Source: Rhodanobacteraceae bacterium
GTDB lineage: Bacteria; Pseudomonadota; Gammaproteobacteria; Xanthomonadales; SZUA-5
DNA length: 64,000 bases
Assembly (NCBI GenBank): GCA_024234055.1
Contig: JACKOW010000001.1
Location: 474,001 to 538,000 of the forward strand
Direction: 5' to 3'
Below, piece by piece: positions 9,442 to 18,999 of the stretch (positions are counted from its first letter, which is position 1; the number at the start of each line of letters is the position of its first letter). Made by a program: the position numbers and the translations under genes. A model generated the notes under the pieces. The model was given only the letters and a program-made list of their open reading frames with translations. It did no database searches and was not told the origin of the DNA.

Positions 9442-10034
9442 GGTTGATCCTTGTGGTCCTGGGTACGCAGACCCGAACGGAAGCTTGGAAGCATCCGCGT
9501 CAAGGTGCTGTCGCGGTCAATGAAGTGGTGTTTGACGGTGGCCGCCAGATGCAGCGCGATCATCAGCATCAAGGTCCATGCCAGCCATTCATGCACTTGC
9601 TGCCAGAAGACGAATGCCTCGCGGTCACGGGCGATCAGTGCCGGCACCTTGAACAGCCCGAACCAGCTGAGCGGAAACCCGGACGCGGAATTCTGCAGCC
9701 AGCCGGTGATCGGCATCGCCAGCATCAGCAGGTACATCAACCCATGCGTGCCGGCTGCGGCGCGCAACTGCCAGGTGGGCGCCGACAGCGGCGGCGGTGG
9801 TCTGCGGTAAAGGCGCCAGAACAAGCGGAACGCCGCCAGGCCCAGTACCGTCAGACCCACCCATTTGTGCCAGGTGTAGACCTCGATCTTGGTTGGCGAG
9901 TTCTTCAGTTCGGTCATCCACAATCCGACACCGAGCAGGGCCAGGATTGCCAATGCGATGAACCAGTGCAGGGCGACGGCGACCAGGCCGTAACGCTGCG
10001 CTTGCTGGGGAGTGCCATCGATGGATTCCGGCAT
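9438..10034 (-). CDS. Cytochrome b561 family protein
   Basis: Inner-membrane di-haem b protein of about 198 residues with four hydrophobic helices. Candidate haem histidines are seen in VALHWFIAL, YTWHKWVG, GTHGLMYLLML and VHEWLAWTLMLMIALHLAA. The chosen ATG (10034) has GAGGGC 8 nt upstream; an ATG at 10052 has no ribosome-binding site. The gene sits between two YceI genes, and its 3' end overlaps the start of one by 4 bp. It likely shuttles electrons from quinol to a periplasmic partner. It contains only the membrane cytochrome, with no fused YceI domain. Confidence 0.92.
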   Translation of the reverse strand: MPESIDGTPQQAQRYGLVAVALHWFIALAILALLGVGLWMTELKNSPTKIEVYTWHKWVGLTVLGLAAFRLFWRLYRRPPPPLSAPTWQLRAAAGTHGLMYLLMLAMPITGWLQNSASGFPLSWFGLFKVPALIARDREAFVFWQQVHEWLAWTLMLMIALHLAATVKHHFIDRDSTLTRMLPSFRSGLRTQDHKDQP

Positions 10035-10114
10035 GGACTTGCCCTCGCGCATCCGATGAATGCTGCCGCGGCACCTGGCAGCTGCAGGCGCCGCGGGAAG
10101 ATCCGTAGCGATGA

Positions 10115-10681
10115 TCAGCCGGCCGAAGCCTCGACTTCGATGCGCACGCTGACCTCGTCACTGACCGCCGGCACGTACTCGGCCAGACCAAACTCGGAGC
10201 GCTTGAAGCGCGTAGTGGCGGAGAAGCCGACGGCCGGCTTCTTGCTGAAGGGATGCGGGCCGGCCTGATTCAGGGTGGCCTCCAGGGTCACGGGCAGGGT
10301 CTTGCCCTTGAGCGTGAGGTCGCCGGTGATGGTCAGCGTCTTCTCGCCCGTCTTGACCACCTGGGTAGAGACGAAACGCGCTTCCGGATAGATGGCGGTG
10401 TTGAACCACTTCTCTGCCGACACGTGCTCGCGCCAGGTGGCATCACCGAGGTCAATGCCGGCGACGTCCAGGCTGACGTCCACTTTGGCACCGCTCCAGT
10501 CAGACGCATCCAGCGACAGGCTGCCGTCCTTGATGTGAAAGCGCGCGGTGCTGTTGGAGAAGCCCAGATGATTGACGCTGGCGTGCACCTGCGAATGCAC
10601 TTTGTCGAAGCTGTAGTTCAGGGTTTCGGCGTGGGCGCCGGCGGCAAAGGCGAGACTGGCAAGAGCGATCAGGGTACGCAT
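10115..10681 (-). CDS. YceI family periplasmic protein (second copy)
   Basis: A 188-residue exported protein with signal peptide MRTLIALASLAFAAGAHA. It shows the classic YceI core: YSFDKVHSQVHASVNHLGFS, DVAGIDLGD, EKWFNTAIYPEARFVST, GDLTLKGKTLPVTLEATLN, GFSATTRFKRSEFGL and VSDEVSVRIEVEA. GAGGA lies 9 nt before the ATG. It is more canonical than the copy at 8893-9441 and shares only the fold with it. It is the first gene of the three-gene run YceI / cytochrome b561 / YceI on the minus strand and is divergent from the LysR gene, which may control the run. Confidence 0.94.
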   Translation of the reverse strand: MRTLIALASLAFAAGAHAETLNYSFDKVHSQVHASVNHLGFSNSTARFHIKDGSLSLDASDWSGAKVDVSLDVAGIDLGDATWREHVSAEKWFNTAIYPEARFVSTQVVKTGEKTLTITGDLTLKGKTLPVTLEATLNQAGPHPFSKKPAVGFSATTRFKRSEFGLAEYVPAVSDEVSVRIEVEASAG

Positions 10682-10830
10682 GGAATCATTCCTCTGGACA
10701 GTTGGAGTGCAAGGCGCACTGACCGCTCGAAGCTACGCTGCAGCGGCCGGTGCCAGTGTGAAGACAGCTTGCGCGAGCGCGCGAAGCCGTCCAATCTCCT
10801 GCATTGCGCGACAGCGTTCAAAATCCTTGA

Positions 10831-11775
10831 ATGCACGACGAAGTCACACTGGATCTGCAGGCGATCGAACTGCTGACCGCCATTGAGGCCGAGGGCTCGA
10901 TGGCCGCTGCCGCGCGTCGGTTGGGCAAGGTGCCGTCGGCGCTGAGCTACCAGGTCCGGCGCCTGGAGGAATCGCTGGACCTGTTGCTGGTCGATCGCCG
11001 CAGCGGGCGTGCGCTGCTGACGGAATCAGCCCAGTTGCTCGTGCGCGAGGGCCGGGATCTGCGGGCAGCGCTGGACGGCGCCCTGACGCGGGCGCGACGG
11101 GCCGCGCTGGACGGCGCCCTGACGCGGGCGCGACGGGCCGCGCTGGGTTTCGAGTCGGAACTGGTCATTGCCGTGGATGCCGTAGTGCCCATCGATGTGC
11201 TCTGGCCGCTGCTCCGTGGATTCGATCAGCTCAAGGCGCCCACCCAGCTGCGCTTCTGGCATGAGGTCCTGTCGGGCAGTTGGGAGGCGCTGCTCAGTGG
11301 GCGAGCCGATCTGGTGGTCGGGGCGCCAGGCGAAGCCCCCGCCAATCGCGAGATCCGGATGCAGCCCCTGGGACGTATCGAGTTCGTGTTCTGCGTGGCG
11401 CCGCAGCATCCGTTGGCGACCGTGGCCGAGCCTCTGCTCCCTGCGCAGATCGCCCGCCATCGGGCCATCGCCGTGGCCGATTCGGCGCGCTCGATGCCGC
11501 GGCGCACGGCCGGGCTGCTGCCAGGCCAGCGGGTGATGACAGTCCCCGATTTCAACTACAAGGTGGCGGCGCTCTGTGCCGGCCTTGGCTGTGGCTATCT
11601 GCCTCGACATGTGGCAGCAGCGCCGCTGCGCAGCGGCGCGCTCGTGCAGCGGGCGACGGCACAGACCGAACTGGTGGCGCCGGTGCATCTGGCCTGGCGC
11701 GAGCCCATCCGCGGCAAGGCGCTGGCCTGGTTTGTTCAGGCCTTCACCCGCGTCAACTTTGATTCTCCGCGATGA
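10831..11775 (+). CDS. LysR-type transcriptional regulator with internal 12-residue tandem duplication
   Basis: A 314-residue regulator: N-terminal winged helix (LLTAIEAEGSMAAAARRLGK..SALSYQVRRLEESL, residues 15-50), linker helix, then the periplasmic-binding-protein-like effector domain from about residue 108 (ELVIAVDAVVPIDVLWPL). The linker carries a perfect 36-bp tandem duplication (11068-11139) that repeats ALDGALTRARRA. The stop overlaps the start of the dioxygenase gene (ATGA), implying coupling. It is divergent from the YceI/b561 run, the usual position for an LTTR controlling its neighbour. The effector is unknown. Confidence 0.93.
   Translation: MHDEVTLDLQAIELLTAIEAEGSMAAAARRLGKVPSALSYQVRRLEESLDLLLVDRRSGRALLTESAQLLVREGRDLRAALDGALTRARRAALDGALTRARRAALGFESELVIAVDAVVPIDVLWPLLRGFDQLKAPTQLRFWHEVLSGSWEALLSGRADLVVGAPGEAPANREIRMQPLGRIEFVFCVAPQHPLATVAEPLLPAQIARHRAIAVADSARSMPRRTAGLLPGQRVMTVPDFNYKVAALCAGLGCGYLPRHVAAAPLRSGALVQRATAQTELVAPVHLAWREPIRGKALAWFVQAFTRVNFDSPR
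11068..11139. repeat. Perfect 36-bp tandem duplication inside the LysR gene
   Basis: Two identical adjacent 36-nt units start at 11068 and 11104 (GCGCTGGACGGCGCCCTGAC and following). The reading frame is kept and 12 residues are added to the linker helix between DNA-binding and effector domains. Absence of any mismatch suggests a recent event. Confidence 0.95.
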
Positions 11776-12515
11776 CTACGAAGCGGCCCGCCCTGGCTGC
11801 GCCTGTCGCCGCCCTCAGTTGGCCACCCCCACTGGACTGGCCGCAGCACTTGCGGACTGCTGGGGCCTTGCGCATTCGCGATGTGCCCCTGCACCCGGAG
11901 AACCAGGCGCTGCGAGCACTGGCCGCCGAGTTGGGCCCGGTCTCGACGCGCGGACTGTCGCATCGCGCAGGACTGGTTGAAAGCGGTGCGGTACAGCGGG
12001 TTGAGGCGCTCCCGGGTCCGGTGCTCGATCAATACGCGAAGAGTCTGCGGTCGGCGGGCAGTGATGCCTTCGCCCTGCACAGCGACGAGAGCTTCTGCCT
12101 GCGGCCAGCGCGCTGGGTGCTGCTGCATTGCTGGCAGCCGGCCGAGCGGGGTGGCGACACCCTGCTGCTGGCCGTCGAGGAAATCCTCGAACCAGCCACC
12201 CGGGAGGTACGAATTGCCCTGGAGCAGCTGCGGCTGCCCTATCCCTGCGGCGATCGGGTCACGATCGAGACCTCGGGTGTGCTGCGATTCAACGCCGAAG
12301 AAATCGAATCCGCCGCACTGCGCCGTGGCGTGCCGCTGTCACTGCCGCAGCGCGCCTGGCTGGCGCGCTTCGAGCAGCGCTTCGCCAGACAAGCGAGCCG
12401 CCTGCGGATGGATGCCGGAGACTTGCTGATCATTGACAACTGGCGAATGCTGCATGGACGCACCGCCTTTGACGCCAGCTCCGGGCGACTGCTGAAGCGG
12501 CTGCGGGTGCTTTGA
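11772..12515 (+). CDS. TauD/TfdA-type Fe(II)/2-oxoglutarate-dependent dioxygenase-like protein
   Basis: A 247-residue protein with the facial triad of the family: H103-x-D105 in ALHSDESF and a distal histidine in NWRMLHGRTAF (H228), followed by an arginine-rich end (LLKRLRVL) where the 2-oxoglutarate-binding arginine is expected. WQPAERGGDTLLL matches the family's segment after HxD. The substrate is unknown; the protein is shorter than TauD (about 280 residues). Translation is probably coupled to the LysR gene by a 4-bp overlap. The stop codon is followed directly by the GAGGGCACG fold-back. Confidence 0.88.
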   Translation: MTTKRPALAAPVAALSWPPPLDWPQHLRTAGALRIRDVPLHPENQALRALAAELGPVSTRGLSHRAGLVESGAVQRVEALPGPVLDQYAKSLRSAGSDAFALHSDESFCLRPARWVLLHCWQPAERGGDTLLLAVEEILEPATREVRIALEQLRLPYPCGDRVTIETSGVLRFNAEEIESAALRRGVPLSLPQRAWLARFEQRFARQASRLRMDAGDLLIIDNWRMLHGRTAFDASSGRLLKRLRVL

Positions 12516-12671
12516 CGAGGGCACGAGGGCCTTGATGAGGGCACGAGGGCACGAGGGCACGTCAAAGCTACAGCGCCGAGGGCCCGATTGCGCGCTCAGC
12601 CACAATCTCGCCATGTACCCGCTCTTGCATGCCCTCGTGCCCTCGCGCCCTCGTGCCCTCGTGCCCTCGTC
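12516..12671. repeat. GAGGGCACG fold-back filling a convergent intergenic gap
   Basis: The left arm of GAGGGCACG units (to 12561) starts right after the dioxygenase stop, and the right arm of CCCTCGTGC units (12631-12671) ends right at the stop of the cystathionine beta-synthase gene. The loop is about 70 bp. G-runs recur at regular spacing. The structure could act as a bidirectional terminator but has no T-tract. A sister copy is at 32971-33086. Confidence 0.85.
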
Positions 12672-14039
<1,368 letters not shown>

Positions 14040-14456
14040 GGCTGTCTCCTGCGCCGACACGCCGCCTGGGCGCGCCCGCTTCGATTCGTGAAGGGGCGCA
14101 AGACTGCACCAGGACGGCGCAAGAGGCCAGCTTCAACGGGCAATTACATGGAAGGGCTGAGCTTCCGCCAGGGTGAGGGAGCCATCCAGTGCTTCTGAAG
14201 CGGCTCCACTGGACGGCTTGCCCCGAATCAAGTCGGGTGTCGCAATGACGCCGGGCCCAGGCTCTGGTAGGTCCGTCCAAGTCTGGACCTACAGAAGCCC
14301 TCAAGCCCGTAGCCTTTCCCGAGTCCCGAGTCCCGAGTCCCGAGTCCCGAGTCCCGAGTCCCGAGTCCCGAACCAACAACCGACAACCACAACGCCCTTG
14401 GCGATGGCCCGTGAATGGCGCAATCATGTAGCCAAGTTCCCGAACAGGTGCCGGCG
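14040..14456. other. Intergenic region with palindrome and heptamer array, no gene
   Basis: Divergent space between cbs and the small membrane protein. It contains a GTCCAGAC-type palindrome (14266-14293), a 25-bp segment with AGCCCGTAGCCTTTCCC shared with 33911-33936, and the CCCGAGT heptamer array. No coding sequence is seen. Confidence 0.65.
14266..14372. repeat. Palindrome plus CCCGAGT heptamer array (about 7.5 copies)
   Basis: A GTAGGTCC..GGACCTAC palindrome (14266-14293) is followed by AGCCCTCAAGCCCGTAGCCT and then CCCGAGT repeated from 14318 to 14370. The opposite strand reads GGGACTC repeats, that is G-runs every 7 nt. The same anchor at 33888-34038 is followed by a different heptamer. 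No opposing arm is seen. Confidence 0.85.
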
Positions 14457-14684
14457 ATGAACCGAAATCTGATCATTCCGCTGATCGCGCTGGATGCGCT
14501 GGCGGCCCTGTTGCTGGCCGTAGGGCTGCTCACCCGATTCAGTCCGGAGATCGAATTTCTGCGGCCGCTGGTCGAGAGAAATCTGGGCGTTCCGATGATG
14601 GCGGCAGGTGCGGTATTGATGGTGATCTGCGGGCCGCTGATGATCCGTTGGTTCATCGCCTCGATGCGCGAACGCGGGCGTTGA
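14457..14684 (+). CDS. Small two-helix membrane protein, unknown function
   Basis: A 75-residue protein with two hydrophobic segments (about residues 5-26 and 47-68) and a basic C-terminus (RERGR). I do not recognise a family. It ends 3 nt before the start of the acetyltransferase gene, so the two are very likely one operon. The ATG at 14457 begins MNRNLIIPLI; an in-frame start at 14415 would add a polar leader without a ribosome-binding site. Confidence 0.7.
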   Translation: MNRNLIIPLIALDALAALLLAVGLLTRFSPEIEFLRPLVERNLGVPMMAAGAVLMVICGPLMIRWFIASMRERGR

Positions 14685-14687
14685 GCC

Positions 14688-15233
14688 ATGGCCCGTCGTC
14701 GCACTTCGGTATTCCTTCGGGCAGCGGAACAGGATGACGCGGCCGCCGTTTCGGCGCTGTACGAATCGCCGAAGGTGTTCGGGAACCTGTTGCAGCTGCC
14801 ATTTCCGCGGGAATCGATGTGGCGCGAAAGACTCGCCAATCCTGATCCGGACACGCTCAATCTGCTCGCGCTGATCGATGGCGAGGTCGTCGGTCATGGC
14901 TTCCTCGGTCGCCCCAATGCGAATGCGCGCCGCCGCCATGTCGGCGTGATCGGCCTCGCCGTGCATCCGGATAATCAGGGACACGGCATCGGCAGCGCGC
15001 TGCTGGCGGCCATGATCGAACGCGCCGAGCGCTGGATGCAGATGATCCGTCTGGAACTGGAGGTTTATCCCGACAATCTGGCCGCCATTGCCCTCTATCG
15101 AAAGCATGGATTTGTCGAGGAAGGGCGCTTGCGCAGCTACGCCTTCCGCGACGGTCAGCTCGTGGACGTGTTGGCGATGGCGCGGGTCGGCGAGTGGCCC
15201 GGCGAAGGGAAGCGGGTGCTGCAGTCGACTTAG
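14688..15233 (+). CDS. yhhY: GNAT N-acetyltransferase of the YhhY/AaaT type
   Basis: Acetyl-CoA-dependent N-acetyltransferase of 181 residues; E. coli YhhY (AaaT) acetylates amino acids and small peptides. Similarity runs through the protein: LYESPKVFGNLLQLPFPRES with MWRERLANP mirrors the YhhY segment before the core, HVGVIGLAVHPDNQGHGIGS is motif A with the acetyl-CoA loop Q-G-H-G-I-G, and LYRKHGFVEEGRLRSYAFRD is motif B. The start is 3 nt after the small membrane protein gene. Family assignment is firm; substrate is inferred. Confidence 0.9.
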   Translation: MARRRTSVFLRAAEQDDAAAVSALYESPKVFGNLLQLPFPRESMWRERLANPDPDTLNLLALIDGEVVGHGFLGRPNANARRRHVGVIGLAVHPDNQGHGIGSALLAAMIERAERWMQMIRLELEVYPDNLAAIALYRKHGFVEEGRLRSYAFRDGQLVDVLAMARVGEWPGEGKRVLQST

Positions 15234-15240
15234 CGGCGAT

Positions 15241-15448
15241 CTTGCGTCGCGACCGCGAAGACCGGAACTTGCGGTGAGCTGATGCCAACAGCAGGACGCA
15301 GAGAACGCAAAGGAAAAGCAGAAAGAACGCCGAGAAAGGCAAAGGCGGTCCTGGATCGGCTTCTCTTGGCGTTCTCAGCGACTCTCTGCGTTCTCCGCGT
15401 TGATGATTCCGCCACCACATGGGTCGGAGCGACCTTGCGTCGCGACCG
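15241..15448. repeat. Fold-back of GAACGC/GCGTTC tandem units flanked by a direct repeat
   Basis: The left arm (15293-15345) holds AGAACGC / CAAAGG-type units and the right arm (15361-15402) their complement (GCGTTCTC units). The element is bordered by a direct repeat CTTGCGTCGCGACCG at 15241-15255 and 15434-15448, which might be a duplicated flank. It separates convergent genes. Confidence 0.65.
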
Positions 15449-15453
15449 GCGAG

Positions 15454-15867
15454 CTATTGCGAATCCTGGCTCGGCTTGCGCGGCAGTTCATCACCCAGGG
15501 TCACCCAGGGCACGTGGGTGTCGAAATTCACATGCGCCATCGGCGCCTGCGCAATCGGGTCGATGAACAGGGCACGGGCGATGTGCAGCTCGCCTGCCCA
15601 GCGCAATGACTTGAAGAACATGGGGCTGCCGCACAGCCCGCAGAAAGCGCGGTGTCCGCCTTCGGCAGCAACATGCCAACGCAGACTGGATTCAGGATCG
15701 TTTACGTCAACCGCCGCTTCCTCGAAGCCCACCCAGGTCACGAAGGCCGCCCCGTGCGCGCGCTGGCAGCGCGAACAATGGCAATGCGCCACCCATTTGG
15801 GTGGCAATTCGGCGGCGAAGGTTACTGCTCCGCACAGGCAACTACCCCGGGACTTGTCCACACTCAT
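15454..15867 (-). CDS. GFA / CENP-V domain protein
   Basis: A 137-residue zinc-binding protein of the glutathione-dependent formaldehyde-activating enzyme-like family. Zinc ligands are visible as GSCLCGAVTF, HCHCSRCQRAHGAAF and FCGLCGSPMFF, the standard CxC ... CxxC ... CxxC pattern. It is probably cytoplasmic. The ATG at 15867 has GGGGGA 8 nt upstream and was preferred over an in-frame start at 15897. Members rarely have a proven substrate, so formaldehyde metabolism should not be assumed. Confidence 0.9.
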   Translation of the reverse strand: MSVDKSRGSCLCGAVTFAAELPPKWVAHCHCSRCQRAHGAAFVTWVGFEEAAVDVNDPESSLRWHVAAEGGHRAFCGLCGSPMFFKSLRWAGELHIARALFIDPIAQAPMAHVNFDTHVPWVTLGDELPRKPSQDSQ

Positions 15868-16221
15868 GATCGGTTCCCCCTGCGCTTGTTGCATCACCTC
15901 CCGGTGAGCGCTGCGCGCACTTCCGCGTTACGTAAGCCGGCCATTGTCGAACGGTCGAGATTCAACATCTTGAGACATAGGTTCATGGGGAGAAGCGAGC
16001 CCCGGGCAGGCCGGGTCCGCGCGCCCGGACTCCGGGATCAGGCGCGACGACGGCAAGCGCGCGGCGCCCGGCATGCGCTGCCGCGGCCGCCGGCGCGAAC
16101 CAAGCTGGCGCACCTTCAGCGCCGCCGCGCGCCGTAGCGGCCCTACCCCAAGACCGGGTGAATGTCGGTTTGCCATGACCACGTTGACCACCGTGCTCGC
16201 CGGCCCCGTTCACTGCTCCCC
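15868..16221. other. Very GC-rich intergenic region, no recognisable gene
   Basis: Between the GFA gene and the ABC permease. An 87-codon minus-strand frame (15928-16191) exists, but its product is low-complexity Arg/Pro/Ala without homology I can name. Genes for an ATPase and a binding protein that would normally accompany the permease are not here. Confidence 0.5.
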
Positions 16222-17028
16222 CTACCTCACCTTGTACGGAAACAGCTTGCGCTCAAGGAACTCCAGGCCATGATCGATGGCCCAGGCGATCAGTCCGATG
16301 ATCGCCAGGATCAGGAAGATGTGTTCGGTCAGACCGCGGCGCTGACTGATGTTGAGCATGGCGCCGAGGCCATGCGGTGCATTGATCAGCTCGGCCAGCA
16401 TGATGTAGCCGAAGGACAACCCGAAGAGGCCGCGCAGGCCGCGGAACATCTCCGGCAGGGCGGTAGGGACCAGTACCTTGAGCACGATCTGGCGATCGCT
16501 GGCGCCCAGCGTGCGGGCGGTGTCGACGTAACGATCGGGTACGGCCAGGATCGACGATGCTGCCGTGGCAAAGACGAAAGGTACGGCGGCCACGAAGATG
16601 AACATGATCTTCTGTGACTCACCGATGCCAAACCACAGGATGGTCAGCGGTATCAGCGCAGCCACCGGCACATTGCTCATCGGAATCACGATGGGCTTCA
16701 GGAAGGCTTCGAGCGTGCGCCAGGAGGCCGCCAGCACGCCGAAGGGAACGCCGACGATCAGCGCCAGCGAAAATCCCGCCAGTACCCGGCCGAGCGTTGC
16801 TGCGATGCTCTGGCCCAGGTTGCGCTCGAACAGCAGATTGGGGATGGCCGCGATCACTTCAGCGGGGCTCGGCAGGATCGCCGGCGAGATGAATCTCTCT
16901 TCAGCGATGCCCAGCGTCATCACGAACCAGAAGAAAGCCACCAGCACCAGACAGGTCGCGGCCAGCAGCTTGCCGGTTGCCGGCGCCGGGCTCTTGCGCA
17001 GCTCCAGATTGAGCCAAGATTTTGCCAT
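16222..17028 (-). CDS. ABC transporter permease of the SsuC/TauC type, orphan
   Basis: Inner-membrane permease of 268 residues with about six helices and the BPD_transp_1 EAA loop (DTARTLGASDRQIVLKVLVP cut at 20, about residues 165-190), the ATPase contact. FISPAILPSPAEVIAA at residues 47-62 is typical of nitrate/sulfonate/taurine permeases. CGGGAG lies 8 nt before the chosen ATG. No ATPase or substrate-binding gene adjoins on either side, so either partners are encoded elsewhere or the gene is a remnant. The ORF itself is intact. Confidence 0.9.
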   Translation of the reverse strand: MAKSWLNLELRKSPAPATGKLLAATCLVLVAFFWFVMTLGIAEERFISPAILPSPAEVIAAIPNLLFERNLGQSIAATLGRVLAGFSLALIVGVPFGVLAASWRTLEAFLKPIVIPMSNVPVAALIPLTILWFGIGESQKIMFIFVAAVPFVFATAASSILAVPDRYVDTARTLGASDRQIVLKVLVPTALPEMFRGLRGLFGLSFGYIMLAELINAPHGLGAMLNISQRRGLTEHIFLILAIIGLIAWAIDHGLEFLERKLFPYKVR

Positions 17029-17085
17029 CAGCATGCTCCCGGTGCGCGGAATGCGTGCAGGCTAGCAAGAAACCCCGGTTTGGGG

Positions 17086-17186
17086 CAGCGGAGAGGGGAA
17101 AGGGGCGGGGGCAGGGGGCAGGGGGCAGGGGGCAGGGGACCAGCCTCGCGGCACGGTCAGACGGTGCGTCGAGATTGGATGCTTGC
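17086..17186. repeat. G-rich tandem array with family A core in inverse orientation
   Basis: GGGGGCA-type heptamers (about 17096-17142) are followed by a stretch (CGGCACGGTCAGACGGTGCG, around 17149-17170) that matches the reverse complement of the middle of the family A repeat at 1761-1927. With the family A copy at 17239-17422 this gap (17029-17435) holds no gene. Confidence 0.65.
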
Positions 17187-17238
17187 CCCCAGCGCCTGCT
17201 TGTTGCCCGAACGGGCGTACCGCCGAAGCGATCGGACT

Positions 17239-17422
17239 CTCACGAGAAAGCGGCAACCCATTGATTATCGAAATCAGAAAAAAGTGTGGGGGAAGGGTCA
17301 GGCGTACAATCACACCGCAGGGATCGTCTGTGTCGCGACGTCGGTCGCCTGCCCCCTGCCCCCTGCCCCCGCCCTGTTTGAGGCGCGAATAAACGCACCG
17401 CCAGGGGCGACCCAGACTCGCA
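17239..17422. repeat. Family A repeat copy 3 (diverged)
   Basis: It has the CATTGATT block near 17257, a G-rich segment, a C-rich arm (CTGCCCCCTGCCCC near 17350) and the conserved end TTTGAGGCGCGAATAAACGC, then CACCGCCAGGGGCGACC. It is the most divergent of the three copies and lies just downstream of the engB stop. Confidence 0.7.
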
Positions 17423-17435
17423 CCGGCAGCCCTGA

Positions 17436-18074
17436 CTAGTGCTCGGCGGGCTGATCGAGCAGTGCCGCCAGTGCCCGCCGGGCTTCGGCCAGGCCGGCCT
17501 TGGAATGCGCCGAGAACAGCACGGCCTCGGTGAGCACGCCCATGTCCTCGATCTCGCGCAGCACCTTGCGCCGGGTTTCCATCGCCGGTCCGCGGTTGAG
17601 CTTGTCGGATTTGCTCAGCAGCAGCACGCAGCGCAGCTGCCGGGCACGGCAGTAGGCCAGCATCTGCCGGTCGAAATCGGTGAGCGCGTGGCGGATGTCG
17701 GACACTACCACCATGCCCGACAGCGACTCCCGCTCGCGTACGTAGTTGTCGATCAATGCGTGCCAGTCGCGCTTGAGATCCTGCGGTACCTTGGCGTAGC
17801 CATAGCCCGGCAGATCGATCAGGCGTTCGCTGTCTCCCAGCGAGAACACCACCAGTTGCTGGGTGCGTCCGGGAGTCTTGCTGGTGCGGGCCAGGCCATT
17901 CTGGTCGGTGATGGCATTGATCGCGCTGGATTTTCCCGCGTTGGAGCGTCCGGCGAAAGCCACTTCGCGACCCTGATCCTCCGGCAGCTTGTGGTGGTCG
18001 GGCGTGCTCATCAGAAACCGGGCCCGGCGAAAGCGGCGTTCCAGTTCGGTATCCAGGGACTCGGAATCAGACAT
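17436..18074 (-). CDS. engB: Ribosome biogenesis GTP-binding protein EngB (YihA/YsxC)
   Basis: TRAFAC-class GTPase needed for large-subunit assembly, 212 residues from ATG 18074. G1 is AFAGRSNAGKSSAIN, the G2 threonine lies in SKTPGRTQQL, G3 is LIDLPGYGYAKV, G4 is LLSKSDKLNR, and the SAHSKAGL segment is G5-like. Length fits the family (about 200-220). It is divergently placed from the cytochrome c4 gene, as in many gammaproteobacteria. An in-frame upstream start (18149) would add a poorly conserved leader. Confidence 0.96.
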   Translation of the reverse strand: MSDSESLDTELERRFRRARFLMSTPDHHKLPEDQGREVAFAGRSNAGKSSAINAITDQNGLARTSKTPGRTQQLVVFSLGDSERLIDLPGYGYAKVPQDLKRDWHALIDNYVRERESLSGMVVVSDIRHALTDFDRQMLAYCRARQLRCVLLLSKSDKLNRGPAMETRRKVLREIEDMGVLTEAVLFSAHSKAGLAEARRALAALLDQPAEH

Positions 18075-18286
18075 CGGCGCGTGATCAAGACGTTGGAAGA
18101 TGGAATCTACGTCATCGGGGGCACGCTGCGAGCCTGAATCCCGGATCAAAGCTACGATTCATCGCCGCCCAGGGGCAGCCGAAGGTCTCACTCCCGTGTA
18201 GAATCCTTCGGCTTTGGCGCTGCCGCGTACCATCGGTGCCGGCACAGTGCATCAATTCCCGAAATTGCCGTTCGAGGTCGAGGACG

Positions 18287-18916
18287 ATGAAGTTCACAAC
18301 TGTTGTTGCTTATGCGGCGCTGCTGGCCGCGACACCCGGCTGGGCTGCCGGCAGTGATGCCACCGCGGGCGAGGCCAAGGCCGCTGTCTGTGCCGCCTGC
18401 CATGGCGTCGACGGCAACAGCGTCGATCCGCAATATCCGAAGATCGCCGGACAGCACGAACAGTACATCGCCCAGCAGTTGGCGCTGTTCAAGAGTGGCA
18501 AGCGCGAAAACGCCATCATGCTGGGTTTCGCGACACTGCTGTCCGAGCAGGACATGGCCGATCTCGGTGCCTATTTCTCGGCGCAGCAGGCCAAGCCGGA
18601 TATTGCCGACGAGGCCTTTGTCGCTGTCGCCGAGCCCATCTACCGCGGTGGCGATGCCAAGCGCGGGATTCCGGCATGCATGGCCTGTCATGGTCCCGAC
18701 GGCCGCGGCAACCCGATGTCGCGCTATCCCTCGATTGCGGCCCAGCATGCGCAATACAGCGCCGACATGTTGCGTCGTTATCGTGACGGTGCGGTCTACG
18801 GCGAAGCCGACGATGCCCATGCCAAGATCATGTCGCAGGTGGCTGCCAAGCTCAGCGACAACGAGATCGAGGCCCTGGCCTCGTATCTCCAGGGACTCCA
18901 CTCGGCGACTCCCTGA
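18287..18916 (+). CDS. cc4: Cytochrome c4, di-haem
   Basis: Periplasmic electron carrier of 209 residues with a signal peptide (cleavage near GWAAGS). Two haem-binding sites are seen, C35-AA-C38-H39 and C131-MA-C134-H135, each heading a class I cytochrome c fold (LALFKSGKRENAIML with axial methionine candidates M79 and a later one). It is a donor to terminal oxidases. The ATG at 18287 follows CGAGGACG. The order cytochrome c4 then dsbA, divergent from engB, is conserved in pseudomonads and Lysobacterales. Confidence 0.95.
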   Translation: MKFTTVVAYAALLAATPGWAAGSDATAGEAKAAVCAACHGVDGNSVDPQYPKIAGQHEQYIAQQLALFKSGKRENAIMLGFATLLSEQDMADLGAYFSAQQAKPDIADEAFVAVAEPIYRGGDAKRGIPACMACHGPDGRGNPMSRYPSIAAQHAQYSADMLRRYRDGAVYGEADDAHAKIMSQVAAKLSDNEIEALASYLQGLHSATP

Positions 18917-18999
18917 GTCCTCTTGTCGAACGCTAAGGCTTTCTTCATCCGCGATCTGAGAGTCTGCGTTCACCGTATAGCTGATTGAGGAAGAACTCG

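Noticed and set aside
15928..16191. An 87-codon minus-strand frame downstream of the ABC permease
   Set aside because: Arg/Pro-rich product, no ribosome-binding site, no resemblance to the missing ATPase or binding protein.
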